Position numbers and translations under genes: made by a program. Shown here piece by piece: positions 24,611 to 32,875 of a stretch of 45,790 nucleotides of DNA. Under the pieces are notes generated by a model, which was not told the DNA's origin, did not search any database, and worked only from the letters and a program-made list of their open reading frames with translations. The stretch is from Chloroflexota bacterium (GTDB taxonomy: Bacteria; Chloroflexota; Ktedonobacteria; Ktedonobacterales; Ktedonobacteraceae). The stretch spans positions 1 through 45,790 of the forward strand of contig CADDYT010000040.1 of the NCBI GenBank assembly GCA_902810755.1, read 5' to 3'. Every line of letters starts with the position of its first letter. Position 1 is the stretch's first letter.

Positions 24611-25559
24611 TTAGTCGATTACCTGTTCCTCTGACAACAACAGCGAAAAGTCCCGTTTCTCCCACACGTAGACACACTTGCGCAGTTCAGTACGGCCATG
24701 ATTTCCCATCTGCTGACTGCTGTTTCCCTTCCCGCGTTCCAGTGTCCAGATATGGCGCGTCGTCAATCCGAAAGCTTCTGCCATATTCGAGAGGATGAGA
24801 TCTACCGGCACCTCTTCGCCAGCATAGCGAACATTATCATTGACCATAATAACGCTTCCACCGCGTTTGAGTAGTCGCGCCATCTCATAAATGACAAAGC
24901 ACATCTCATAGAAATAGTTGCGCACCATCCTGACAATATTGGTATTATTCAACTGGCCCTGATCTCGATACTGCTCAAGAACGGATAATACTTCGCGCAA
25001 TGCCTCCTGACACTGGAATACCTCCTCAACTCGACGAAATTCCGCCTCTTTCGCCAGTCCGCTATACAGTTTATACATTTTTTCCCTTTTATCTTTATTT
25101 TCTCCGGTACAGGAAAGCATGGCCTGGCGCAATTGCTTGACTTTATCTTCATCGCAACCGAGATAGACCAGTTCAAGAGCATAAGTGTACCCTCGCCTGG
25201 GTAGCATAGATGCCAACAGGAAGAACCTCTATTCCCTTCGTTTGCCAGCCCAGACTACTTGCAGCAAAGAGGGCTGAGCCGCCACCGGAGAAGGGGTCAA
25301 GCAGGATACCAGGCCGCATATTCAAATACTGGAGCAGGTACACAACCAGCGATTCAGAGAAGCCCTCTCTGTACTTAAACCAGTTGGTGAAGGAGCCGTT
25401 TTTATTTGCCTGGAAGCTCACTAAGGCGCGATCAAGCGCCGGATTTATGGAAATTTTTGACCGGAACTTTCTGTAAAGAGCTTCCCTCTTCGTATTCGAA
25501 GAACCGTTGCTTGAAGAACCCATAGGAGAAGAGATACAATTATCAACGGCTTCAATCAT
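24611..25559 (-). pseudogene. DNA methyltransferase pseudogene with internal deletion and frameshift
   Basis: Two overlapping frames hold parts of one N-6/N-4 DNA methyltransferase. The first (from ATG 25559, AGAGGA upstream, to 25173) carries the SAM-binding motif LDPFSGGGSALFAA and KGIEVLPVGIYATQAR. The second (25216-24611) carries TYALELVYLGCDEDKV, GGSVIMVNDNVRY and the C-terminus. In relatives, the catalytic (S/N/D)PPY motif lies between these parts, just before TYALEL. It is absent here, so a deletion near 25195-25215 removed the catalytic segment and shifted the frame. The gene is dead unless the two parts have other roles. No restriction enzyme gene is adjacent. An extended -10 (TGATATACT, 25598-25591) lies upstream. 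Confidence 0.8.
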
Positions 25560-25647
25560 CTGGCTTCCTCTTTTCTTATGTTCTGGCATAAGTATATCAC
25601 GAGGGCGCAACGTTCTTCAGTTATCGAAGCAAGCAGGAGTTCTTTTC

Positions 25648-27621
25648 ATGGACACATCACAAAGCATTACTACTCAGAGCGCAAGCAGCGTTTCCCATAC
25701 AAGCGTGAGCGAGACGGGGACACAGGCACGGGTGCCGATTACGCCGGGGATGTCGTTGAGCGTGCGCTGGGCGACCGAGGCGACGATTTCGCCGGATGGG
25801 CAGCGCGTGGCGTTTTTGCTGTCGGAATTTGTGGCGGAACAGCCAAAGGAGCGGGTACGCATCTGGACGGTGGAAACATCGGGCAGGGGAGAGGCGCAGC
25901 CGCTGACGAAGGGGCCGCGAGAGGATTTGTTCCCATCCTGGTCGCCGGATAGCGCGTCGATTGCCTACGCTTCGGCAGGGGCGGGCGAGAAGGATAAGCC
26001 GCAGTTGTATGTTATTGCGGCGCAGGGCGGCGAGGCGAAGCAGGTGTGTACGATGCCGAACGGGGTGAGCGATGTGGCATGGTCGCCGGATGGCAACCGT
26101 ATCGCCTTCATCTCGCTGGAAGGCGCGGAGCCGCAGGAAGACCCGCTTGTGGTCACGCCAGCCCGCCACCGCAGACTATGGACGGTACGCCCCGGCTACG
26201 ATATCCCCGAAGCGGTCACGCCCGATAATCTTACGGTCTGGGAATATGCCTGGTCGCCGGACGGGAAGCAGATTGCTGTCTACTACTCGATGGGGCCGGA
26301 TGAGACGGACTGGTATAACGGGCAGGTAGGCGTTGTGTCGGCGAGCGGCGGCGCGGTACGGCAAATTTCGCAGTTGACGGGGCAGGCCAGCAGCCTCACG
26401 TGGTCGCCGGATGGCAGCCGCATCGCCTACGTTACCGGGCAGTGGAGCGATCGCGGGCTGGTCGGCGGAGACATTTATGTGCAGGCAGTTGAGGGCGGTG
26501 AGGCGCGCAACCTCACGCCCGATAGCGCGATCAGCTTGAGCCACGTGCGCTGGTTCCCCGATGGCAGGCGCATGCTTTACGCCGCGTGGTCGGGCGTGAC
26601 CGGCCAGATCGGCATTCTGGATGAGAGCAGCGGCGAGATACACGCCCTTGCCCCGGATTTTGTGATCGGTGAAGGCTCCGGTCCGCGCTTCTCTGCCGCA
26701 CGCGACCTGCGCAGCATAGCCGTCACGCACTCGACGCACGACCATCCCTATGATGTCTGGTTCGGTGAGTTGACGGGTAAGGATGGCAATACCGACAGCA
26801 TCGAGTGGCGCAGACTCACGCGGCTCAATCCCATCGCGGAAGAGACCTTCGCGCTCGGCCCCACGAGGCGCATTCGCTACGAAAGCGTGGATGGCTGGCA
26901 GATCGATGCGCTGCTGACATTGCCGCCACACACAGAGGAGAACACCCTGCCGCCGTTGATCGTGCATGTGCATGGCGGGCCATCGGCAGCCTACACCGAT
27001 AGCTGGGGCTTCTGGGGGCAATTGCTGGCCTCGGCAGGGTTTGCCGTGCTGGAACCCAATATTCGCGGCAGCCAGGGGCGCGGCACTGCCTTCTCCAATG
27101 CCGTGCTGGGCGATATGGGCGGCAAGGATTTTCAGGACATCATGCGCGGCATCGATTACCTGATCCGGCAGGGCGTAGTCGACCCCAATCGCGTCGGCAT
27201 TATGGGCTGGAGCTACGGCGGCTTCATGACGGCGTGGGCAGTGACGCAGACAGACCGTTTCAAGGCGGCGCTGATGGGCGCGGGCATCTGCGATTTCCAC
27301 AGCTTCCACGCGCAATCCAACATCCCCGACTGGGATAAACGCTTCATCAACGCGGACATGCTGGAAAACCCGCAAGCCTACCGCGACCGCTCGGCCATCA
27401 CCTACGCCGCTCGCGTGACCACCCCCACGCTGATCGTGCATGGCGAGAAGGACGAGTGCGTCCCCGTCAACCAGGCATATGCTTTCTATCGCGCCCTGCG
27501 CGAACGCGGCGTCCCCACCGAACTGGTCATCTACCCCCGCGAAGGTCACGGCCCCAGAGAGCAAAAACACCTGCTTGACCTGGAAGAGCGCATGGTGCGC
27601 TGGTTCAAGCAGTACCTGTAA
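25648..27621 (+). CDS. S9 family serine peptidase (acylaminoacyl-peptidase / prolyl oligopeptidase type)
   Basis: This 657-residue protein pairs a WD40-like PD beta-propeller (TISPDGQRVAF, VAWSPDGNRIAF, YAWSPDGKQIAVY, LTWSPDGSRIAYV) with a C-terminal alpha/beta-hydrolase peptidase domain. The catalytic triad is Ser522 (GWSYGGFMTAW), Asp602 (HGEKDECVP) and His634 (EGHGPRE). It should cleave short peptides in the cytoplasm, as no signal peptide is seen. The start at 25648 is fixed by CAGGAG 8 nt upstream. An open frame to 25507 would overlap the methyltransferase remnant. Confidence 0.93.
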   Translation: MDTSQSITTQSASSVSHTSVSETGTQARVPITPGMSLSVRWATEATISPDGQRVAFLLSEFVAEQPKERVRIWTVETSGRGEAQPLTKGPREDLFPSWSPDSASIAYASAGAGEKDKPQLYVIAAQGGEAKQVCTMPNGVSDVAWSPDGNRIAFISLEGAEPQEDPLVVTPARHRRLWTVRPGYDIPEAVTPDNLTVWEYAWSPDGKQIAVYYSMGPDETDWYNGQVGVVSASGGAVRQISQLTGQASSLTWSPDGSRIAYVTGQWSDRGLVGGDIYVQAVEGGEARNLTPDSAISLSHVRWFPDGRRMLYAAWSGVTGQIGILDESSGEIHALAPDFVIGEGSGPRFSAARDLRSIAVTHSTHDHPYDVWFGELTGKDGNTDSIEWRRLTRLNPIAEETFALGPTRRIRYESVDGWQIDALLTLPPHTEENTLPPLIVHVHGGPSAAYTDSWGFWGQLLASAGFAVLEPNIRGSQGRGTAFSNAVLGDMGGKDFQDIMRGIDYLIRQGVVDPNRVGIMGWSYGGFMTAWAVTQTDRFKAALMGAGICDFHSFHAQSNIPDWDKRFINADMLENPQAYRDRSAITYAARVTTPTLIVHGEKDECVPVNQAYAFYRALRERGVPTELVIYPREGHGPREQKHLLDLEERMVRWFKQYL

Positions 27622-27652
27622 GGAAGGAAGGGGGAAAGAGCTACGTGGCGAG

Positions 27653-27669
27653 GGCAGGGTCGCCCTGCC
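27653..27669. terminator. Short GC hairpin between converging genes
   Basis: GGCAGGG-TCG-CCCTGCC forms a 7-bp stem between the S9 peptidase and the ABC permease ends. It has no T-run. It may end transcription weakly from both sides or be a degenerate palindromic repeat. Confidence 0.4.
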
Positions 27670-27692
27670 GCTCCATCCTTACCAACCTCGCT

Positions 27693-28496
27693 TTAATTCT
27701 GCATTCCCAGCAAATTCCCACTCTCATACCTGCGCAGACCCAGCGAGAAGATGGCGGTGGCGACAAGCACGATCAGCGTGGTGAAGCCGACCATCGCGCC
27801 GAGCAGGGGCCAGGTGAACTGGTGCAGTAGTTGCAGCGGAATAAAGGAGATGAAGCCCGCCGGGACAACGGTGAAGAGCAGCAGGCGCACAACGCCGCTG
27901 AAAATCGTCATCGGGTAGGTGCTGAAGGAGATCAGCGCGCCCATCATCTGCTGCGCTATGCCTTCGGTGTTGCCCAGGAAGAAGGCCAGCGAGCCGAGAA
28001 TGACCAGGAACGAGACGAAGATCAGCGCGACCTGCAGCGAGAGCAGGACGAACAGGGCGAAGTGCCAGATATCCGGGCGCAGCAAGAGCAGGTAGGCCCC
28101 GACGGCAAACAGCACATCTCCCCACGCCGACGGGTCGGTTGAGGCGATACAGACGTGCAGCAGCACGTTGCGCGGCATGCCCAGGTAGGCATCCAGGCCG
28201 CCGGTCATAATAATTGAGGCCAGTCTGGGCGCGTTGCCGAACACGGCCATGCCGATGCCGAAACCGCAGGCGGAGACCGCCCAGAGAATGACGATATCGG
28301 TGTTCTGCCAGCCGTGCGTCAGCGGGAACTGGCGGAAGTAGTTCCACCAGAAGAACAGCCAGAGGCTATCGTTGGCCGCCATCGCGAATATCTGCACCCA
28401 GAACGCGGCGCGATACTCCATCGCCGCCTGCACGTTCGCGGCCAGGTATGCCCTGACGAAACGCAGCGTGCTGACAACTGCTTTGATGATGTTCAT
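27693..28496 (-). CDS. ABC-2 type permease (DUF990-like), second subunit
   Basis: This 267-residue protein has six hydrophobic segments and the composition of ABC2_membrane_6/DUF990 permeases, which pair with another permease and one ATPase to export an unknown substrate. The ATG at 28496 is preferred over 28511 because GGAGG lies 8 nt upstream, and the previous gene then stops 4 nt before it. Family segments include EYRAAFWVQIFA near the N-terminus and FSTYPMTIFSGVVRLLLF near the middle. Confidence 0.83.
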   Translation of the reverse strand: MNIIKAVVSTLRFVRAYLAANVQAAMEYRAAFWVQIFAMAANDSLWLFFWWNYFRQFPLTHGWQNTDIVILWAVSACGFGIGMAVFGNAPRLASIIMTGGLDAYLGMPRNVLLHVCIASTDPSAWGDVLFAVGAYLLLLRPDIWHFALFVLLSLQVALIFVSFLVILGSLAFFLGNTEGIAQQMMGALISFSTYPMTIFSGVVRLLLFTVVPAGFISFIPLQLLHQFTWPLLGAMVGFTTLIVLVATAIFSLGLRRYESGNLLGMQN

Positions 28497-28500
28497 ATGC

Positions 28501-29352
28501 TCAGCCTCCATTGATGTTGACGCGCCGGATGGCTATCGAGTAAATCGCCATCAGAATCAGTGTTCCCCCGAGCAGCGTGAGAGCCTGCTGCACCAGCAGG
28601 AAGCCGAGGTAGCCCGCGTCAAAATGCACCAGCGTGCGCGCCGGGCCGTAGAGAATGGTGCTAAAGGGCAACGCCTGCGCGATGTTGCGCAACGGCTGCG
28701 GGAAGATGTCCAGCGGGGCCAGCACGCCGCCCAGCACCAGCGTCAAGCGGCTGAAGATCAGCGAGAACGATTGCGTCTCCTCCGACCAGAAGGCCAGCAG
28801 GCCGATGCTGAAGTAGGCGGTGAAATCGATGCAGACAGCCAGGAAGGCCAGCAGCGGCCACGCCAGAAAGCCCTGCCAGGTGAAATGCGGCAAGCCAGCA
28901 ATCACAAAAGCCAGGGCAGCCGCGACCGCGCCGTTGATGGCGATGCGCACGACACGCTCGCCCAGGTATTGCGCGAAATTGTAGAGGACGTAGTTGCAGG
29001 GCCGCCCCAGCAGGTAGGCGAGCTGGCCCGAACGCACCTCCATATCGATACGTCGGGTGAGCGCAGGCATGGACATGGCAATCGTCTCGGCAGCCGCCAG
29101 ATACCAGATCATATCGCCTATGCTGAAGCCGCTCAGGATGTGCGCGCCCCGCGCCGAGAAGGTCGTCTTCCACAACTGCGCCAGGATGAAGACCAGCACG
29201 ACCAGCAGCAGCGCGCGGAAAAAGACCTCCATCATGTAAGCCAGGTTGTTAGCCGCGCTCACGCGCAGCACGGCCATGTACTTTTGCAGCCCTGAGCCTG
29301 TTCGCTGCCATACGCTGCGCCGGGGGCGCAAACGCGCCAGTGTTGTATCCAT
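28501..29352 (-). CDS. ABC-2 type permease (DUF990-like), first subunit
   Basis: This 283-residue protein has six TM segments and a basic N-terminus. It is a distant paralogue of the next permease, and the two probably form a heterodimeric channel. Features include NNLAYMMEVFFRALLLVVLVF and RIDMEVRSGQLAYLLGRPCNY, a pattern typical of this exporter group. The start has AAGGAG upstream. A 143-nt gap separates it from the ATPase gene. Confidence 0.83.
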   Translation of the reverse strand: MDTTLARLRPRRSVWQRTGSGLQKYMAVLRVSAANNLAYMMEVFFRALLLVVLVFILAQLWKTTFSARGAHILSGFSIGDMIWYLAAAETIAMSMPALTRRIDMEVRSGQLAYLLGRPCNYVLYNFAQYLGERVVRIAINGAVAAALAFVIAGLPHFTWQGFLAWPLLAFLAVCIDFTAYFSIGLLAFWSEETQSFSLIFSRLTLVLGGVLAPLDIFPQPLRNIAQALPFSTILYGPARTLVHFDAGYLGFLLVQQALTLLGGTLILMAIYSIAIRRVNINGG

Positions 29353-29495
29353 CTATTCGCTCCTTTTGCCGATTTTGCTGTCGGCCAGCGTGGTAGCACC
29401 TTTGCACTTGATCTTTTCGGATCTAATGGTATACTTCCGCCAGAGAGAAGCAGCAAGGACTGGACCCTTTCCTGACCTCCCGTTTGGGATTGAAA

Positions 29496-30617
29496 TCATG
29501 ACGCCACCTCCTCAATGTTCTCCGGTTCTTGCACTACCTGCTCTTGCTCCCCTTGCCTTGACTTGCCTTCCTCACTGTAAATGGCGGCGATGATCTCCTC
29601 CATCGGCGGGTCGGCGATGGTCATGTCGAGTATGTGCGAGTGCTGCATGATGGCGGCGATGATCGGCTCCAGCGGCGTTTGCGCGGTATCGACCTCCAGC
29701 TTCAGGCCGTGTCCCTTTGCCTTGAGGACGCGCACGCCCGGCGTCTCCACGATCTCTTCGTGGATGGATGAGGGCGCGCGCACGCTCAGGCGCGGCTGCT
29801 CGCTCTCGCTATCCATTTTCAGCAGCGACTCCGCCGAGCCTTCCAGCAGCAGGTCAACCGTCTTCGCCTTCAGGTAGTCGCGTTTGAGCCGCGAAACGGG
29901 CGCGTCCAGGATAATCTCGCCGTGATTGATGACGATGGCGCGGCGGCAGACCTGCTCGATGTCACCCGCGTCGTGCGAGGTCAGGAAGACAGTCAGGCCC
30001 TCCTCCGTGTTGAGCTGGCCTATCAGGTCGCGGATACGCTGGCGCGCGATCACGTCCAGGCCAATGGTTGGCTCGTCCAGAAAGACAATCGCGGGTTTGT
30101 GCAGCAGGGCCGCCGCCAGCTCGCAGCGCATGCGCTCGCCGAGGCTCAGTTTGCGCGCGGGCGTGGACATATATTCGCCGATATCGAAGACATCGACCAG
30201 GAAGGCGCGGCGCTTGCGATACTCCGCCATATCCAGTTCGTAGATGCGCGCCAGTAGATCAAACGTGTCCTGAGGCGGCAAATGATACCACAACTGCGAC
30301 TTCTGCCCGTAGACGCTGGCGATATGATAGGCCAGCGCGCGCCGCTGCCGCCAGGGCGTGAGGCCCAGTACCTGCACCCTGCCAGCCGTAGGATAGAGGA
30401 TTCCGGTGAGCATCTTGATGGTGGTGGACTTGCCCGCGCCGTTGGGACCAATAAAGGCCAGCACCTCGCCCGGCTCCAGTGCAAAGCTAATGCCCTTCAC
30501 AGCCTCGCGTTCGCGATAGCGCGGCGCGACAAACGAGCGCAGGCTATTGACCAGCCCCGCCCCGCGCTGCCGACTTCTAAACGTCTTCCGTAACGCTTCA
30601 ACCTCGACTATTGCCAT
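29496..30617 (-). CDS. ABC transporter ATP-binding protein
   Basis: This 373-residue ATPase has Walker A GPNGAGKST, signature LSLGERMRCELA, Walker B IVFLDEPT and the H-loop SHDAGD. The extended N-terminus (FRSRQRGAGLVNSLRSF) is typical of the ATPases that serve DUF990 permeases. About 100 C-terminal residues beyond the ATPase core end in an acidic tail. It should drive the export by the two permeases downstream. The start has GGAGGAGG upstream. The operon is preceded by a leader with its own promoter, leader ORF and terminator. Confidence 0.92.
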   Translation of the reverse strand: MAIVEVEALRKTFRSRQRGAGLVNSLRSFVAPRYREREAVKGISFALEPGEVLAFIGPNGAGKSTTIKMLTGILYPTAGRVQVLGLTPWRQRRALAYHIASVYGQKSQLWYHLPPQDTFDLLARIYELDMAEYRKRRAFLVDVFDIGEYMSTPARKLSLGERMRCELAAALLHKPAIVFLDEPTIGLDVIARQRIRDLIGQLNTEEGLTVFLTSHDAGDIEQVCRRAIVINHGEIILDAPVSRLKRDYLKAKTVDLLLEGSAESLLKMDSESEQPRLSVRAPSSIHEEIVETPGVRVLKAKGHGLKLEVDTAQTPLEPIIAAIMQHSHILDMTIADPPMEEIIAAIYSEEGKSRQGEQEQVVQEPENIEEVAS

Positions 30618-30674
30618 CGTTTTCCTCCTCCGAACTGCTGGAACTCACCAATTTGCACAAACAAGATCAATACA

Positions 30675-30713
30675 AAAAAGTTGGGGGCGCAGGTCTGTCG
30701 CCTGCGCCCCCAA
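30675..30713 (-). terminator. Intrinsic terminator (attenuator) before the ABC exporter genes
   Basis: On the minus strand a perfect 13-bp stem (30713-30701 with 30693-30681, core GGGGGCGCAGG) encloses a 7-nt loop and is followed by CTTTTTT. It lies 63 nt upstream of the ATPase start and 29 nt after the leader ORF stop. It is inside the transcript of the predicted promoter, so it should act as an attenuator. Confidence 0.75.
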
Positions 30714-30742
30714 CGGATGCTTCTACGGGATTTGATAATCGC

Positions 30743-30856
30743 TCAAGTAAGCGTGCATCGAGAAGAGGACAGCGACGACCGGCTGCATGCCACCACGGGC
30801 ATGTAGTATTCGGAGGTAAGGGTAATGTGTACAAATGAGACACCATTACACTGCAC
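30743..30856 (-). CDS. Leader ORF upstream of the ABC exporter (37 codons)
   Basis: It starts at GTG 30856, with AGAGGA 8 nt upstream, and stops at TGA 30745-30743. The 37 residues include Cys3, Cys24 and Cys34, and Met19-Pro20. The same Met19-Pro20 position, length, internal hairpin (CATGCC/GGCATG, 30786-30803) and downstream terminator occur in the leader of metG. This ORF is not Met-rich. It is probably a regulatory leader peptide, not a functional protein, but it could be chance. Confidence 0.5.
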   Translation of the reverse strand: MQCNGVSFVHITLTSEYYMPVVACSRSSLSSSRCTLT

Positions 30857-30914
30857 GGTCGTTATCCTCTTATCTTTCGATGTAAGTATGCTCACTGATA
30901 AACTGCTTGCAAGA

Positions 30915-30944
30915 AGCATAACCGGAAATGTTGCGATCTGTCAA
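30915..30944 (-). promoter_or_regulatory. Promoter of the ABC exporter leader
   Basis: On the minus strand TTGACA (30944-30939), an 18-nt spacer and TATGCT (30920-30915). The text around the -35 (CTTGACAGATCGC) is nearly the same as that of the metG promoter. Confidence 0.7.
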
Positions 30945-30996
30945 GGTTTCTGGGCGTGTGTTTCTGGATCAGTCCTCTATACCTTTACGCCCCCGA

Positions 30997-32586
30997 TTAT
31001 TCCGCCTGTTCAATGCGCGGGAACAGCAGCTTCCCGCCCACAACCCGTGTTAGCGGCTCGCTGCCCCACGTGCCGCGTCCTACCCACGCGCCGAAGCTAA
31101 CGGGTTCCAGGCCGAGCTGGGCGAGAATGCGGTCGGCGCTGGTGGGGATGTAGGGAGCGAGCAGGATGGCTTGCAGGCGCAAGGCTTCCGCCGCCGTGTG
31201 CAGGACGGTGTTCAGCCGTTCTGCTTGCTCTGGCTGACCGGCCAGTTTCCAGGGTTCGTTCTGCTCGATGTACTGGTTGGTGCGGCGCACGAAGGACCAG
31301 ATGGCGCCGAGCCCGGCGCCGAGATCCCAGGCTTCGATGGCCTCCGCCGCCCGTCGGCGCGTCTCTGCCGCGAGTTGTTGCATCTCTTCCTCTAAGGGGC
31401 CTGCCGCTCCTGACGCGGGGACGGCGCCGCCGCAATAGCGTTTGACCATCGAGACGACACGGTTGAGCAGGTTTCCCAGGTCATTGGCGAGTTCATCGTT
31501 GTAGTGGCGCACGAGTCCGGCCCGCGAAAAATCGCCGTCGGAGGCAAAGGACAGGTTGCGCGTCAGGTAATAGCGCACGGCGTCGGCGCCGAACTCGTCG
31601 ACGAGGGCGACGGGGTCGATAATATTGCCCGTTGTTTTGGAGATGCGCTGCCCTTCGAGCGTCATGAAACCATGCACTGCTACCTGCTCCGGCAGGGGCA
31701 GCCCGGCGGACATAAGCATGGCGGGCCAGTAAAGGCAGTGGAAGCGCGTGATGTCCTTGCCGATGACGTGCGCGCTGGCAGGCCAGTAATGCGCGAACTG
31801 CTCCATATTATCCGGGAAGCCGACGGCGGTGACGTAGTTGGTCAGGGCGTCGAACCAGACGTAGAGGACGTGCTGCTCATCGCCCGGCACGGGGACGCCC
31901 CAGTGCTGCGCACCGGGACGCACAAGGCGCGAGACGGAGAAGTCGCGCAACCCCTGGCGCAGCATGCCCAGCACCTCGGCGCGTCGGCTGGCCGGCACGA
32001 TAAACTCCGGGTACGCGGTGATGTGCGCCAGCAGGCGATCGCTGTACTTCGAGAGGGCAAAAAAGTAATTTTCCTCCTCGACCCACTCCGGCACAATTGA
32101 GGGGTGGTTCGGACACCTGCCGTTGACCAGTTCCTCCTCAGTATAGAAGGTGTTGTCGTTCGGACAGTACCAGCCGGCATAGGTGGATTTGTAGATGTCG
32201 CCGCGCTCCTGCGCCCGTCGGAACATCTCCTGTGAGGCGCGAAAATGCTCTTCCGAGCGCGTGCGAATCCAGTAATCATACGAGATGTTTAGCTTGCTCC
32301 AGGCGAGCCGGAAGGCTTTGTCCATGCGGTCGATCCACTCCACCGGCGGAACGCCATGTTCGCTGGCGGCTCGCACTACGTGCTGGCTGTTCTCGTCTAC
32401 CCCCATGCTGAAGAAGGTTTCCTGCCCCTGCAAGCGGTGATAGCGGGCCACCACGTCGGCGGCGACCTTCTCTAAAGAATGGCCGATGTGCGGTTCCGCG
32501 TTGGGATAGTCGATGGCGGTCGTGATGTAATAGGGTTTGCCTTCAGGAGTCTCTTCCTCCTGAGTATGCGAATTTGTGCTTGCCAT
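30997..32586 (-). CDS. metG: Methionyl-tRNA synthetase
   Basis: This 529-residue class I synthetase charges tRNA-Met. HIGH is exact (His33-His36), and the KMSKS loop reads GQRISKTTG near residue 310. The connective zinc region is WYCPNDNTFY...GRCPNH (about 144-166). In the one-knuckle family this is CxxC...CxxH, so the second Cys is Asp here. WFDALTNYV and the alpha-helical anticodon domain follow. There is no C-terminal tRNA-binding domain, as in the shorter MetRS type. Upstream is a 280-nt leader with a Met-rich leader ORF and an intrinsic terminator, suggesting attenuation control by Met-tRNA level. Confidence 0.95.
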   Translation of the reverse strand: MASTNSHTQEEETPEGKPYYITTAIDYPNAEPHIGHSLEKVAADVVARYHRLQGQETFFSMGVDENSQHVVRAASEHGVPPVEWIDRMDKAFRLAWSKLNISYDYWIRTRSEEHFRASQEMFRRAQERGDIYKSTYAGWYCPNDNTFYTEEELVNGRCPNHPSIVPEWVEEENYFFALSKYSDRLLAHITAYPEFIVPASRRAEVLGMLRQGLRDFSVSRLVRPGAQHWGVPVPGDEQHVLYVWFDALTNYVTAVGFPDNMEQFAHYWPASAHVIGKDITRFHCLYWPAMLMSAGLPLPEQVAVHGFMTLEGQRISKTTGNIIDPVALVDEFGADAVRYYLTRNLSFASDGDFSRAGLVRHYNDELANDLGNLLNRVVSMVKRYCGGAVPASGAAGPLEEEMQQLAAETRRRAAEAIEAWDLGAGLGAIWSFVRRTNQYIEQNEPWKLAGQPEQAERLNTVLHTAAEALRLQAILLAPYIPTSADRILAQLGLEPVSFGAWVGRGTWGSEPLTRVVGGKLLFPRIEQAE

Positions 32587-32644
32587 GTTTCACCTCAATT
32601 CTGTTCTGTCAAAAAAAGCGCGCCATGAGAATCGTCCGGCGGGT

Positions 32645-32681
32645 AAAAAGAAAGGGGCGCAGGTCTGTCGCCCGCGCCCCT
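32645..32681 (-). terminator. Intrinsic terminator (attenuator) before metG
   Basis: On the minus strand an 11-bp stem with one mismatch (32681-32671 with 32663-32653, core AGGGGCGC) has a 7-nt loop and is followed by TTTCTTTTT. It lies 66 nt upstream of the metG start and 18 nt after the leader ORF stop. The stem and loop are nearly the same as those before the ABC exporter. Confidence 0.8.
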
Positions 32682-32699
32682 GAGTCAGCTCCAATGTGC

Positions 32700-32807
32700 T
32701 TATACCGCTTGATATCGGGAGAGCAGCGACAATTGCCGGTATGCCATGGGCATACCGGTAAGCATAGACATAGAGATGCGCTGCTTACCCTGCATGATTG
32801 TCGTCAT
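32700..32807 (-). CDS. Met-rich leader peptide of metG (35 codons)
   Basis: It starts at ATG 32807 with AGGAAAGAGA directly upstream and stops at TAA 32702-32700. Met occupies positions 1, 5, 13, 15, 19 and 21, so 6 of 35 residues are Met, five of them in the first 19. A 10-bp hairpin (CCGGTATGCC/GGCATACCGG, 32736-32758) overlaps codons 17-24. An intrinsic terminator starts 18 nt after the stop. This is the layout of amino-acid-dependent attenuation: slow translation at Met codons when charged tRNA-Met is low would change folding downstream. Details of any antiterminator are not resolved. Confidence 0.65.
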   Translation of the reverse strand: MTTIMQGKQRISMSMLTGMPMAYRQLSLLSRYQAV

Positions 32808-32875
32808 TCTCTTTCCTGTCACTCAATACAGCCGCGTGTAAATGTTGTAGCACGACTGCATACTCTTTGAGTAGG

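Noticed and set aside
24611..25559. Active restriction-modification or defence system
   Set aside because: The methyltransferase is broken and lacks its catalytic motif. No nuclease, helicase or other defence gene is next to it.
26176..27570. 464-residue minus-strand ORF
   Set aside because: It is antisense to the S9 peptidase, which has a complete triad and ribosome site. Long open antisense frames are common in GC-rich genes.
30675..30944. T-box or known riboswitch before the ABC and metG genes
   Set aside because: No T-box consensus, S-box, M-box or other known conserved core was seen in either leader.
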